NCBI RefSeq assembly: GCF_963678635.1
Contig: NC_087068.1
Coordinates: 54,336,213 to 54,400,212, forward strand
Reading direction: 5' to 3'
Source of the DNA: Symsagittifera roscoffensis
Lineage: Eukaryota > Xenacoelomorpha > Acoela > Convolutidae
DNA: 64,000 nucleotides
This document shows positions 26,183 to 37,520 of the stretch, piece by piece. A program made the translations under genes and the position numbers. Positions within the stretch are counted from its first letter, which is position 1, and each line of letters starts with the position of its first letter. The notes beneath the pieces were generated by a model. It worked only from the letters and a program-made list of their open reading frames with translations. It made no database searches and was not told the DNA's origin.

Positions 26183-26646
26183 AGTTTACCTTCATAGATG
26201 TTCTGAGGAAAAAAGAACAATTGAACCGATGCAGAAGGAGCCAAGGTTGTATCCAAGTTATGTTTACATAAATGTAGCCATGAATTACAAAGTTCAAAAA
26301 TGTATAGGTGCACAAACGTATATATAAAACGGAATTCAAGAATATTTTCTCTGATGAGATATAGTCATATTAGACAAAATGATACAGTAGTTCATACAAA
26401 AAATCCTTTACTTTGTTGACTTCCTTTCAATTCCAAAATCAAAAAATAGAGTCATAATATCGAGAAATTTTGATATAATATCGACATGAATTATCAATTT
26501 TTTTGATTCTACAATTTGAAAAGTTATAAAAAAACTATTTCTATAGCATAAAATTTGAACTAAGTGATACTACAGTAGAAAATTTTACTTTTCTGTCCGT
26601 GTAAATTACACGATTTGCTCTCTTGTTCCGCAAAATTTCGGATAAT
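26183..26646 (+). pseudogene. Polinton copy A: rest of the penton-like gene
   Basis: Continues the gene cut at 1342: FTFID, then RKKEQLNRC in place of the copy B RESPEEKRK region. It ends with TRFALLFRKISDN, matching TRVVLLFRKISDN at the end of the copy B gene (58914). Numerous stops. Confidence 0.72.
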
Positions 26647-26679
26647 CTTTTTAGATTTACGTTTCATACGAAATAATTG

Positions 26680-26895
26680 ATCAAAACTCAGCTAATTTTC
26701 CCAATTTTTGTGGACATATGAGACAGCATGAAAGAGTTTGAAAAAGATTTTGTAAAAAAAATAGTTCGAAAACAATTGGGAGTTGGAAAAAATCTAAGCG
26801 TAGAAATAGTAAAATCAATTTTCGAAAAAGTAGATTGAAAACCAGCCGATTTCGCAAAGACTTTTTTGACAAAACAAAAAGTATAAATTAAAGTA
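26680..26895 (+). pseudogene. Polinton copy A: remnant of the basic virion-like protein
   Basis: Only short matches survive (WELEK, SQRLF, QNKK) to the Lys/Arg-rich C-terminus of the copy B protein at 58528-58896. It lies at the same place, between the penton-like and major-capsid-like genes. Heavily mutated. Confidence 0.5.
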
Positions 26896-26901
26896 GTCAT
26901 T

Positions 26902-28215
26902 TTGGTACGGAGCTTCTACAAACTCTTCTTTGGAGATTTTGATAACGTCCCACTTTTGAAAACAATTAGGTCAACTTACACACAGGAAGTATTTCCCATG
27001 CTTCTCTATATGAAAGCAAAATTAAAATTGAAATTGAGAAGTGAAACCCACCTCAGTTTGAAGCTTCAATTATGCAAAGGAAGGCTGTTTGATGCTTTCA
27101 AAAAAAAATTATAACAGCAAGCAAAATCAGAGATTGACTGAGACGAAGACCCAGAACCTCAACTAACCTTTGTAAAAAATCTGTTACATTCTCTATTCTT
27201 CAATTCCGAAGTATATTTTAGCAAAACAAAAAATTCCCAACGCCAATGCCTTAGATCATCATAAATCACAAATAACGAACGAATTCAAATCGTCGTCAGT
27301 GAGTACTAAAGGAATACTTGCTTTTAATTCAAACAGTTTTGAAGAGTTTCCGTAAGCATTTGATATGTATCCGTTCAGAAGAACAGAGATAATATATTCA
27401 TTCTATGGGAGGCCTGCCATTGATTTGTTTACTTGTGAAAAAATTTTAATACCTAAAACCAAAATTCGAAATAAACTAATTCGATCTAGACCTAATTTTT
27501 ACATGCAGTCTGGTAATCCAAATGTTAGTCTAAAAGCTGTTGATTGTTCGCAGTTTACTAGAGCAATTTTAGTAGCTGAACCTAATCATCAATAATCGAA
27601 ATGGAATCTGGAAACTGAACCTTCTCATTACAACTACATGGAAACTTTAGTAAGAAACATTATCATTCCATCTCGTCAGAACCAGTTTCTTCAGAAAAGT
27701 GTTTTCAATAATGCTCTAATAAGAAAAATAGCTGTTTCAATAGATGCAAACTCAGCTGTTGCGGGATCTTTTCATAAAAATCCTCTCAACTATCAACAAT
27801 TTCATTTGAGAGAGCTTAAATTTATTCGGGTGGTAGAGCAATTGTTTGATTGGATACAACTCCTCCTTTACCCTAAGGTTACAACAATGAAAGCAATGCA
27901 GTTTAAAGAAGGTTTTTCATCTCTTCCTATGGAAGATTTTCATTATCACTTTATTCTTGATTTTGACTTGACTTCAACAGGATGCAGCTGAAAAGTTGCA
28001 TTATCGAAAACTTAGTTGAGAAACTTGAGATTTGAAATGTTTTTCCAATTTCCTCCGGAGCAAATAACAGAAGTGATATTCTTGTGAGAAAGACTATCAA
28101 ATGTTGAAATTGATGAACTCGGAACAGTCGCTAACAAAGTTTCTGTTTTGTTTTTTGAGTTTTCAGTTTCCTTTAAAACTATTGTAATTTTTTTGGGACT
28201 TTTCATTGTTATTGT
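26902..28215 (+). pseudogene. Polinton copy A: decayed major-capsid-like gene
   Basis: Collinear with 57212-58531 of copy B: TNSSLEI, TYTQEVFP, a HLSLKLQLCKGRLFDAFKK stretch, LLHSLFFNSEVYF, then in other frames PNVSLKAVDCSQFTRAILVAEPNHQ and IIPSRQNQFLQ. It has many stops and shifts. In life it would form the double-jelly-roll capsomer of the Polinton virion. Confidence 0.72.
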
Positions 28216-28254
28216 CTCTGTACTTTTTGTTTTGTTTTTCTTCATGGTTTAAAG

Positions 28255-28389
28255 GAAAATTCAGAAAACTGATAATTTGTGCGGTTTTTACGCAATTTAT
28301 TCAGCACTTATTCCTTTCAAAATTTACCAGAATTTGAATCATATTCATCATGTTTATGTGTTGAATTATATTAGTAACTATATGTAAGA
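28255..28389 (+). pseudogene. Polinton copy A: C-terminus of adenain-like protease
   Basis: Reads KTDNLCGFYAIYSAL and ends VLNYISNYM, against KTDNLCGFYAIHSAF and VLNFISNFM in copy B. The catalytic Cys is in NLCGFY. The N-terminal His and Asp blocks are missing or unrecognisable, so it is dead. Confidence 0.72.
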
Positions 28390-29345
28390 ACGCTGTATGC
28401 TACTTTTTAATTGAATGTAAGTTGATGCAATAAAATTGTAAATGTTCTGATGATTTTTACTGTTACTGTACATTTGTGATTGTTTTTTTTTGTATTTGTA
28501 ATGAAGTCTTTCTTCATTTGTTTTCTCATTTAAAAATGAAACTAACGATTTGCAGAAGTCAAGTTGAAAACATCCGAGAAAATGTAGAAACAATTAGAGA
28601 AAATGAATATTTTTGAATAATGGGAGCAAGAATTTCAATGAAAACCAAGAAAGATGCGATTTTGCGGTGGATGGAGGTGATGTTTCAAGAATAGGAACTT
28701 GAATAAAGAAAAATTCAACTGGCAACCAATGACTAGTTTTAAAGTTGAGCGAATGAATTTCATAATTTTTCCGTTGTTACCAAAACTTACACCATCTGTT
28801 ACCTTAACATTACACTCCCTTTCTGTCCCATCTCGCCATGGGGGTAATATCTATTGCTGCAAATTCGACATATATTCATGAGAAATTTTTTGTTTATATC
28901 CAATACCTTGCCTAAATAAACAAGTTTGTTTACATACTTCACTGTCCTCAATCAGCACGGGGGGTACAATTTGGTGCAATTCGACTTAACTGTATGAAAA
29001 AAATTTTGTTTACGTCCAATTCTGTGCCTTATTAACTAAATATGAAAAATTGACTGCAAAAAAGTTAATTTTTTTTCTAAAATTGATCAACTGAGGCTTA
29101 TCAACAAGAAAACTACCACATCATATTGCATAGGAATTTGAGAATTCCCGTTTGGAATCTTAAGCATTGCGGTATTGGCAAAATCATGCGCCAAAAAAAT
29201 TTCTCGAAACCTACAGTCTTGCCATCTGAATCTATGACACTTAAAACCTTAATACATGAAAAATCTATCCCCTATGTTAATACATAGGATGAGGACTGGA
29301 AACTCTATAGCGTATGTTAATACATGAAAGTCTTCAACCCCCCGG
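28390..29345 (+). repeat. Polinton copy A terminal region
   Basis: No gene. The last ~130 bp, read in reverse, match 55222-55420 at the end of copy B: repeated ATGTATTAA, then GTAGGTTTC, then TTTTTGGCGC and GATTTTGCC. This is the terminal or subterminal repeat of the element. A diverged direct repeat of ~110 bp lies at ~28850-28930 and ~28960-29035. The end is placed at the C-run near 29345; no target duplication could be verified. Confidence 0.55.
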
Positions 29346-29419
29346 CGATTTCTACCCGACATATACTACTTGTTTTGTATGCTTGTAGCTTTATATGCTC
29401 TGTTGGTAATTCGAGATAT

Positions 29420-29880
29420 CCTTTTTGACAGAATACAACGCATTTAGAGCTTTGGCTGATCTTGTATTTGCAATTTCGGTCCGGTTCAAATTCTTACTCA
29501 CTATAATTGCGAATCCCTTCACTTTGTTTACTTCCTCGATTAAAGTATTAATGAATTCCACAATTGCACTATCTTTGATGGCAAGTTTTTTAAAATTTGA
29601 AAAAAAAATTCAGAAAGGTTTTGTTTCATCAACTCCAGGTTCTTTTTGCGTCTATACTTATCGTTACAGGATGGTTTGATACACTTTTGTCATCATCAGC
29701 CTAGCCAAAGCTTGTTGACATTGAGCACAGGGTTAATTTTGTTTTTAGAGGATGAGAATGGGTCCGAGAATGGAGTCTTGGGGAACATCACTGCATACGG
29801 GCAAAGCATCATAGACTGCTCCTGCGTTGCGAACGGTTTGTTTTCTTTTGCACAGATCGTTTTCTGTTAATTTCAAGCAT
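29420..29880 (-). pseudogene. LINE reverse transcriptase, catalytic and thumb region remnant
   Basis: VPQDSILGPILIL matches the 'VPQGSVLGP' block of LINE RTs. A degraded MMTKVYQ follows in place of the FADDTK block. Then FAIIVSKNLNRTE...SAKALNALYSVKKDIS corresponds to the 'GVtvSsdLkw...kAnkaLgli+R' stretch. Stops interrupt each part. Confidence 0.68.
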
Positions 29881-30024
29881 GGGCCAGCAAAAATAATACT
29901 CCTGATTTTTTCAAATTTTTTCCCATGGTTAACCTTGTTGAATAGTTTTTGGAGCTATAAGTAGAGACAAGCCAGATAGTTTGTTTCAAATTTATCATAG
30001 TAAGTTTATACTTCATGCAGCTTT

Positions 30025-30270
30025 TCATTTAGGTTTGTGACTGTGGATCTTTTTTGTCTTAATCCGTGCTGAGACTTTGAAATCATTAGTTTTGATGAGC
30101 TTATTCTTACGCCGATCACTAACTTTTTGGACAGCTTTGACGTTACTGTAAAAAAACTTATTGGGCAGTAATTGTAAGCTAGTTGTGTCTCGTGCTTTCA
30201 AAATGTGGTTAACTTCTCTTTCTTTCCCCGTTGACGGAAAGATGCATTTTTTAGCTGTTTTTTTAAACAA
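30025..30270 (-). pseudogene. LINE reverse transcriptase, N-terminal (fingers) remnant
   Basis: An open frame of 81 codons aligns loosely with the 'NYRPISLTsvisKv.E+iv...L..nnli...Q.GFRkgRS' block of LINE RTs (TSLQLLPNKFFYSNVKA, NKLIKTNDFKVSARIKTKK). It lies between the endonuclease and the catalytic RT block, as expected. Confidence 0.5.
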
Positions 30271-31056
30271 AAAAATTTAGAGATAGAACGGTTGAGTTTC
30301 TTCAGCCGAAAGTTTCCAATGTTATCAACTTCTTTCGCTTTGATAAAGTCCAGATTTTCATTTGTTGTTTCGATTTCACTTATTTTAAAATGAAAACTTG
30401 TTACGTCTTTAGTTTATTGTGAGTTATATTTAAAAATATGAGCGGTTGCCCTTAAAACAGAGAGAAAGTATCTTTGCAAATATTACCTTCATCTATGTCA
30501 GACGTCGCGGTTTTTTTGTCTAAGAAACTTTTACCAGTTATAGAGTCAGTTTTTTGGTCAATTCCGAGTTGTTATTGCAGCATTTAGAAGTTTCCGTCTA
30601 TGAACAGAGCTTCTTCATATAATCTTTGATCTTCGTTCAATCTCATTTTAAGTTGTTTTCCAAGGATTTGTTTAATTGAATTACGATAAAGATCTTCAAA
30701 CATTTTCTTGTCATTTTATCACCTATTTTGAGGATAATTTATGTTTCTGAGGTCAGCTAAGGTGTCAATGCGATTCGATTTCTAGTTTTTTTAGGAACGT
30801 GAACGTGTGTAGAGATTATGTTATGTAACCACTGTACCGCCACTTGGTCATGAGCTCGACATTGCTATGTCAGTACGGGTTATACGAGTTTTAACGTGAT
30901 AAATTGGCTTTCGGTCTACCAGTTTGTTTTCGAGAACAAGAATGCGCTAAATTTGATATCGTCGTTTGTTACTTTTTGTCGAAGCATTTTGGGTTTGGAG
31001 TTCAGATTTACTTTCGCGTTGTAGGGTAGATGATCGGTGGTGTAAACTGACTGCAG

Positions 31057-31302
31057 TCAGTTGTCCACTTTCACGGATGTTAATCTTTCGAGTTGATGAT
31101 AAAGTATTAGGTGTAGTTGAGGTTTTTCTTTCCTGGTGACTGTTTGTTCACAATTTAGCTCTTCTAACTCCTCCAGAAAGACCTGCTCGTCTTCATCGGT
31201 GGATAATAATGTCGACCATTCAATCTCAGCAAAACTTATATCTCCAACAATGAGCACATTTCTTACATTCAAATCAATTTGTTTTTCTTTATTGAGAGAC
31301 AA
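31057..31302 (-). pseudogene. LINE endonuclease domain remnant
   Basis: 81 codons with NVLIVGDISFAEIEWSTL, corresponding to the 'GDFN.p.I.W' block of the APE-type endonuclease of non-LTR elements. EEQ-type and LHLILYHQ (the 'LDLilt' block) follow in order. The Asp of GD is kept and the Asn is lost (GDIS for GDFN). Confidence 0.75.
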
Positions 31303-31849
31303 AAGATGTAAAAGTTATAGTTAACCAACAACATTTACTGCTCTTTGGAGCGCATTAAGTGCATGCTATTAGTATTGGACTTTAAATAGAAATTTAATGA
31401 TCAAGCTTTGAAGAAAACCAGCAGTGTGGTTTTTCTTTGTTTGTTCGAATCAAAATACATCCATGTTTCGTTTTGTACTTACGCTTTGTTGATCATTTCG
31501 TTGTATTTCGAAAAGATTGCAAAAGATTGAAGCTGGGGCAACATTCTCTGTTAATCAAGTTTCCATCAGGTAAATGATGTCTTGGATTTTTTTCGTTTGT
31601 ATGGCGTTCGAGAAAAGAACTCTAGTTAAATATTCCGGAATGACTCTTACCTTGTATAATAGCAGATAGGTTTTTGTTTTTACTCAATATGTTTTGGTTT
31701 CATTTTTCGTTGCTATCAGGTTTCATTGATTTCGTCTCTTCGTAAAATCTGCCGTGTTTAAAGGTTAAGTCCTTCTTATTTAATTGGTCTTGTTCTATGA
31801 GTTACCTGTCGTTTCTTTAACGAGGCTTTTTCTATGAAAGCTTCTTCAA

Positions 31850-32560
31850 TTATCTATTCTTTGCATATAAAAATGGGTGCTCCGTAGTTTTTCATTTTCC
31901 TAGCTGATGATAATATCAGCCATTTTTGGCAGACGTTTGGTATTTTGTGATGTATTGTTCGGTTCCGATATTTTCCTCTTTGTCCTAGTCGGATTAGATC
32001 ATTAAATTTGCATTCAAAGTCCTTGTCGGCATAGATTTTCTGAATTTGTTCTGAAAATCGTCTTCTTGGCATGTTCTTGCATCTTTGTCCCTGATGTCTT
32101 TCACTCTTCGTATTCTTACTCCTACTGGTGCTTTGTTAGATGCGTTGGTTTCAGCTGGTGGGTTGGTCTCTGTTTGTTTTTGATCTTGTCTTCTTTGCGC
32201 ATGTTTCATGTGTTTCGATAGTTCGATTTAACTTCAGTTACAGACTCTTTCAGCTCCTTCATCTCGTTCTCCTTTTTCCATTTTTTCTTTTTCAATTGGG
32301 ATTGGTTTTCTTAAGACCGATATCGCAATTTCACGCTGGTTTGAAGCAACACAGCTATTACACAAGAGAAGTACATTCACACCTAAGTACTTTAAGCGGG
32401 TCACTGTTTTACTAATAAACCTTATCAGTTTTTCTGTAAGATGAACTCTCTATCCGCATCTTACGCAATCGAATGATTTTTCTTGTAGTCGTATGAAATT
32501 TTTACAGGTTTTGCATGTATCTGTATCTGTGTATACGGTCATTTTTGGGGGTGCTCACAA
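31850..32560 (-). pseudogene. LINE ORF1 remnant with PHD finger
   Basis: An almost open frame with CKTCKNF, CVRCG, then His in RVHLTEK, then CNSC: a Cys4-His-Cys2 set spaced like a PHD zinc finger (~32530-32370). A Lys/Arg/Gln-rich tail follows. There is one stop inside the finger. PHD fingers are found in ORF1 of CR1-type LINEs. Confidence 0.6.
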
Positions 32561-32927
32561 GTTTGAACCTGAAATTATCTTTGGATTAAACCAGAAATAA
32601 GGGGTGTTGCTAGATTTAACCAGTGACACCTGTTGGTACCTTTTGGAAAAAAACTATAAGCTTTTGCTTAGTCTTGACAGACCAGTGACACCAGAGAGTA
32701 CCTTTGGACAATCAATACTAACGACTAACCGTTCTACTGTAGTTGAATTTTTCACAGATGTGACCACTGCCTTGTACTCGATCGCTCGCTGATTACGTGC
32801 GTTCAATTCGCTTTTGAACTGCGTATACGGGATCTTTTCTTTTATGATGTTTTTCATGTTGTTCAGACGTTATTTTTCAAATAGATCTTGTCTGGTTTGA
32901 AGTAACGTTTATCAGACGTAAAGCTGC

Positions 32928-33215
32928 TTATACCGCGACATAATTTTCTTCTTCTCGGCGGAAGAGATTCTTTCGGCTCTTGCTTTGAGAATATCGTTCG
33001 TCACAATCGCTTTTGCTCGATTTTTTCTCGACAAAGTCGTCTAGGGCGGTCAGTTGTTGGGGAGTTGTTGAAGAGGGTTTCCAACAGTCGAAGAGATCAT
33101 TTCTTCCAAATAACAGAAAGATTACTTCAAAATGAACTTCATGGGAGATGAACTCTAATGCGTGTCTAATGCTGGCGTCTAGAAACGATGAGATTTTGAG
33201 GTTACAATCTCTCAA
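32928..33215 (-). pseudogene. Possible SGNH-like fragment upstream of the PHD finger
   Basis: An open frame of ~95 codons (start is TTG, so the true start is unknown) with FEVIFLLFGRNDLFD, which looks like SGNH block III (GxND). No GDS or DxxH block is visible. CR1 ORF1 proteins can carry an esterase domain, so the context fits, but the evidence is thin. Confidence 0.35.
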
Positions 33216-33905
33216 AACTCTCCTCTGCTAATCTTCTAGGCCTTCTAAATCATCCACACTCTTTAAAAAACATGAAATCTTGATCTCGATGTTCAAGACA
33301 TACAATTGAAAGTTAGAAAAACTCTTGGAGAAAAATAAATACCGTTTGAGACAGAAACCCGGTCAACTGATGACAAGCGAGACGAGAAACCCCCAATGCT
33401 CATCCTTCAGTATCGAGGAAATCAAAGTCAAATGTTTGCAAACCAACGCACAAATTGTGTTTACGACCAGAAAATTAAAAACCGCTCTTCCCTCCCTTAA
33501 GTCATTCTTCCGTGATCTGAAATCCAAAGCGGTTTACAAACTCTTGTTGTGGATGTAATTCCACCTATGTTGGACAACTGTTCGACATTTGGCCACAAGG
33601 GTTGAGAAACACAAGAAAGAGGACTCCTGTTGGCATTCACCTACGTCAGTGTGGGGATGAAGCGACCACTGCACAATTGAATTGGGAGATAAATAATCAT
33701 TCAAACAACGCAATGAAACTTCTAACATTGGATGCGCTGCATATTAGGAAACAGGACAAGGATCAACACGCGGGATGAGTGCAGGAGCAGGGAGCTAACA
33801 CTTAAATTTAGTTCAAAAAAATTTTCGGCTTAAAATATTGATTGTCAATCTAAAAAAAATTGAACCACTTAATGGTCTTTTATGATGTTTTAACGTCTTT
33901 AAATA
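33216..33905. other. No gene recognised between LINE and E2 LTR
   Basis: Short open frames on both strands (for example 33325-33558 and 33534-33728) have no family resemblance and no partner elsewhere in the window. It may be LINE 5' sequence or host DNA into which E2 inserted. Confidence 0.4.
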
Positions 33906-34814
33906 TGACATTCGACCAGAATGGATCAAAATGCAGATTCAGCATATTCGAAATTTTAGCAGTGAACCTTCCGAATTGGCGATTTTGAAGGAATAAGAGC
34001 GTTATTAGAACGATTGGCCAAACGGTGAGGGCTAGAATATTCTGGTATTTTGAAATTTTACAAATTCGAATTATGACGTCATATTTCTGAGAAACGTCAG
34101 AAACGGCCATTTTGGAAAAGGTCAAAGAAAAACACAACAACATTAGTAGCGCTGACGATAACAAGGGAAATTGCGATTGAGAAACAACGACAGATTGCAG
34201 GAATAGCAGAGACCGTTCCGAGTTGCAACTATTGTGTCGCTACAATAGTTGCAAGGCCGTTGCGAACAACGGTGAAGGGTGGAAGACAGCCTTCCGGAAG
34301 GAAGATAAGGGTCTTATTTCCCCGGATTCAAGAATCCGGAGGGGTCTCGGGACTGAAACTTTTATTGGCTTATATAAACTTTTAGCTTCCCTGTCATGTC
34401 CTGATTTGAATTTAATTAACATCTGAATTCATTCTACTAAGATAAGAAGCTAGGAGTTGGGGGAAAAGGTTGTTCCATCTTCGATGGAGATGATGATTTT
34501 TATCTACTGAACAAAAACAATAAGAATTCAATAAGTAGCAGTAGCCCTGTTTTTAGGAGTGACCTCGTGGTCTGGGGATACTGAGACCCAGCCATGAGCT
34601 CACTATTTCTGCATGTAATTAAGTTAATTTGAGTGTTTTGACCGAAGCCGAAAGCAGTAACGTTTTTTGTCGACCCGATGTTTGAAAGACCCCCGAAAGT
34701 ACTGGCTTGGTAGAGACGGTTAAAAGCATGTAAAGCTCTGTTTAGACGTTAGCCAGTCGTCTTAAGACTTAGTTTTATTTTCCGTCGATATGTATCTTCC
34801 GGGCGAATGTTACA
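33906..34814 (+). repeat. E2 5' LTR (~909 bp)
   Basis: Ends GGGCGAATGTTACA, the same terminus as the E1 LTR in element sense. The start is taken at TGACATTCGACCAGAATGG, which resembles the E1 start TGTGCCATTCGGCCAG; this boundary is approximate. Shared inner blocks are TTTCTGAGAAA and CGGCCATTTTG. It has a TATATAAA box near 34371. Confidence 0.75.
34223..34254. repeat. 13-bp perfect inverted repeat in the E2 LTR
   Basis: TTGCAACTATTGT, a six-base loop, then ACAATAGTTGCAA. A second short palindrome (CCGGATTC-AA-GAATCCGG) follows at about 34323-34340. These could be protein-binding sites or RNA hairpins in U3. Not seen in the E1 LTR. Confidence 0.8.
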
Positions 34815-36399
34815 TAAACGCTTAAAGATATATATAAAACCAAACAAAAAGTAGTATAGTACCCAAGAAAAACAAAAAACATAAAAAAATAACCGAAAAA
34901 ACCAAAAACAGTAAAAAAGTAAAAAATCAGTAGAAATCATCCCCCCAGACAAGATGTGATCCGACCCTCCCATTTGTTGTTGATAGATATATTGTTGCTA
35001 CAGGCATTTATATCAGTCAGAATTGTTACGATCAATTTTGTAGCCCGTTTGTGAGGCTTGTACTATAGGTTTTATTTGAGCATTTAAGCACGTTAATAAT
35101 AAATTGCGCTCAATCCGGAGGGGTCAGCTGATTTGCGCTCAATCCGGAGGGGTCTTGGGAGAAGACTGATCCGGCAAGCAGTACAAGGAGCAACAAGAAA
35201 GGGCCCAACGACAACAACAATCGACTGTTGGGTATCGTTAACAAGTTTTGTATCCCTTTTAGTACAAAAATTAAGATAGTAATCTGTGGGGTGCTCGACA
35301 GTGCTGCACTGTAGTGACCCTTCACCGAACTGCGAATATCCGAGTTAAGCACCTTAATTCGGATATTGAACAAACCCGGAGGGGTATAGTATTACTAATA
35401 TTATTACTTATATAGCCTATATTAATACTCCTATATCGTTTTTCAGTGAAAAACTCAGAAAGCAGACCGGTTTTTAGGGTCAAAATAGCGATATTTTGAT
35501 CCCCCCACAAATCGCGATTTTTGAGATATCGATTTTTTTTAAAACGGAAAGAAGCGCTAAGCAAGTGTGTTACATCGTAACTGCACTACTATAATAGATA
35601 GAACCGGTTAAGTTTAGTTCGGAAGTGGCTGGAACTATTTTGGTCCCGAAAACCAAATTTTCGTGATTTTTGATAGTACAAAACATTATAAAATCAGAAA
35701 ATTTTTTGAAATTTTTGAGTTAGAACAGTAAAAATAGTTGTTCGGACAACGTCCACTAGTGAATCTACGAGTTTAAAAACCCGCTACCCGAAAGCTTTCC
35801 GGGTTGCAGAGAAATCGAACTTAACGTGTTTGATTTGGTGGATTCAGCAATCCGGAGGGGTACAGGAGGCATAGTTTTTCGCAAATTTTTTCAACTAAAG
35901 CGTTTTAGATCGGGTCTTTTATATTGAACTAGAAGAGTATAGGCCTTCTGAGCTTGGATCAATAAGTTTTAGGTCAAAAAGAACAAAATTGCGGAAAAAG
36001 TTGCGGAACCTATAAGAGACAAACTTTTTGACTTTCGAAAAAAGACGTTTTGGTTAAAAACTTTGGAACTACTGGGCATATCGAGTTGATCTTGGAATCA
36101 ATAGATCAGAAATTAGCTGAGCTTACTGATAGGGACAAAAGTTTTTCAAAAAAGTAAGCGTGAAAATTTTTTGAGATTGTTTGTAGCAAATTCGCCAATT
36201 TGGAGGGTAGACCCTTCACGTTTTATAAATTTTTTTTAGAAAAGCCCTCACACCCCTACCAAAAGGTAACAGCTGTTGAATAGAGTAACTTTAGGCTGTT
36301 CTAGACGAAAAGGGAAGGCTAAAGGCCTAAGAAAACCTTAATCGAGCCGAAGTTGGGCTAGCGATAAGACCCTTCACCGTTAGCGTGAACTGTCAAATA

Positions 36400-36760
36400 A
36401 GAGGCTTAACTTCAATCCGGAAGGGTCTAGTAAAGCATTACATACCCTTCCTAGTTAATTGAAAAAGCAAAATCGCAACGGAGAACGTACCCGGAGGGGT
36501 ATAGGTTGAAAGAAGGAAATCTCCGAAAAGCTACTTTTACAAAACCAGAGGGCTCCCAATCCGGAGGGTCACAAATTTTTCAAGTTTCGGAGGGGTCCGA
36601 ATCCGGAGGGGTCTTATATTTGCTAACTCAGAGGGGTCCCAATCCGGAGGGGTCTTACATTTGCTAACTCAGAGGGGTACCAATCGGGAGGGGTCTAAAT
36701 TTTGCCAATCCGGAAGGGTCCTATTTTTACCAATCCGGAGGGGTATTTTTTTATTAAAGG
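36400..36760 (+). repeat. Field of CCGGAGGGGT motifs in the E2 leader
   Basis: About ten copies of (AT)CCGGAGGGGTC or CAGAGGGGT spaced ~20-40 bp, including a near-exact repeat CTTAYATTTGCTAACTCAGAG at ~36614 and ~36656. It is the counterpart of the E1 field but in the opposite orientation relative to the element. Confidence 0.8.
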
Positions 36761-37040
36761 ACTTAGGTAAACAGAAGAAAGACTACAGTGAGAGGTATTA
36801 GGTTATTAGCAGACAGGCTAGGAATCAGTGACTGCACTGGTAACTTGCCTTCAGTAAAAACCAGACCAAAACAGAACAGGTCCGAACTCGGATATTCGCT
36901 ACACTAAGTCTAAACTAAAAAGAGCGTAATTATTTGGTGTGGATTGAAACCCAATACGTTTTTGTGAAAAGTGACTGCCCTGAGGATTTTAGTAGGTCTA
37001 GCTCGGGCAGTCCGAAGGCAGATAGGTAACACAGTACTCG

Positions 37041-37061
37041 GTGGGTGCAATAGACGCCCAC
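37041..37061 (+). promoter_or_regulatory. Conserved leader hairpin, E2 copy
   Basis: GTGGGTGC pairs with ACGCCCAC (7 bp with one G-U). Flanks CTCG before and TTGAGAA after equal those of the two E1 hairpins. An upstream CTCGGGCAGTCCG block matches the E1 CGGGCAATCCG. It sits ~460 nt before Gag, where packaging or dimerisation signals are common. Confidence 0.65.
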
Positions 37062-37520
37062 TTGAGAAAATTATTGCCTTCAAAGTTTTGTCTGTTTGGT
37101 GCAGCACCAAGCAGGGAAACCTTCTTCTTCGAAATATAAGTTCGACTATTGTACTGCGACCGACTAAAAGTACAATACACATAGGTTTTTTTTATAAGGA
37201 TATTCATATTCTGTCATTATATAAAGTTTTTTTGTTTTTGATTTTAAATCAACATAAACTGTGTTTGATTGGGTAGTGAGTACACCATCTTTTAAATTGA
37301 CTGATAACATCATATTGTGCTAGTACTCAAATCTTACGACCGATAATCGGTTAGTGTGAATAAATTGTATACAAACTGTACTCTGATAACATACAGGGAT
37401 TCGTGGTCACTTTTTAAAAGAATCTTGTGAAATTTATTGTGTTGTGTCATTATTATTGGTAGTCAAACTATAAGGTCACTAGCAGTCGAATTAAGTGTAT
37501 AGGCATTAACAAGTGACAAA

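Larger units (their letters stand above)
29350..33215 (-). mobile_element. Decayed CR1-like non-LTR retrotransposon (LINE)
   Basis: In minus-strand order: a possible SGNH-like piece (33215-32928), a PHD finger with a basic tail (32560-31850), an apurinic-type endonuclease block (31302-31057), RT fingers (30270-30025), the RT motif VPQDSILGP (~29770) and an RT thumb-like region (29560-29420). PHD plus endonuclease plus RT is the CR1 clade layout. It has many stops. The RT runs up to the boundary of Polinton copy A and stops, so the Polinton probably inserted in it. Confidence 0.75.
34815..37520 (+). other. E2 5' leader, no gene
   Basis: About 2.7 kb. The stretch 34835-34990 matches the E1 leader start. 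A field of CCGGAGGGGTC motifs lies at 35110-35160 and 36400-36760. A hairpin at 37041 matches the E1 units. No coding frame is credible. Confidence 0.7.

Noticed and set aside
28012-28245. Minus-strand ORF in Polinton copy A
   Set aside because: It is the antisense of the decayed capsid tail and membrane protein, which match copy B on the plus strand.
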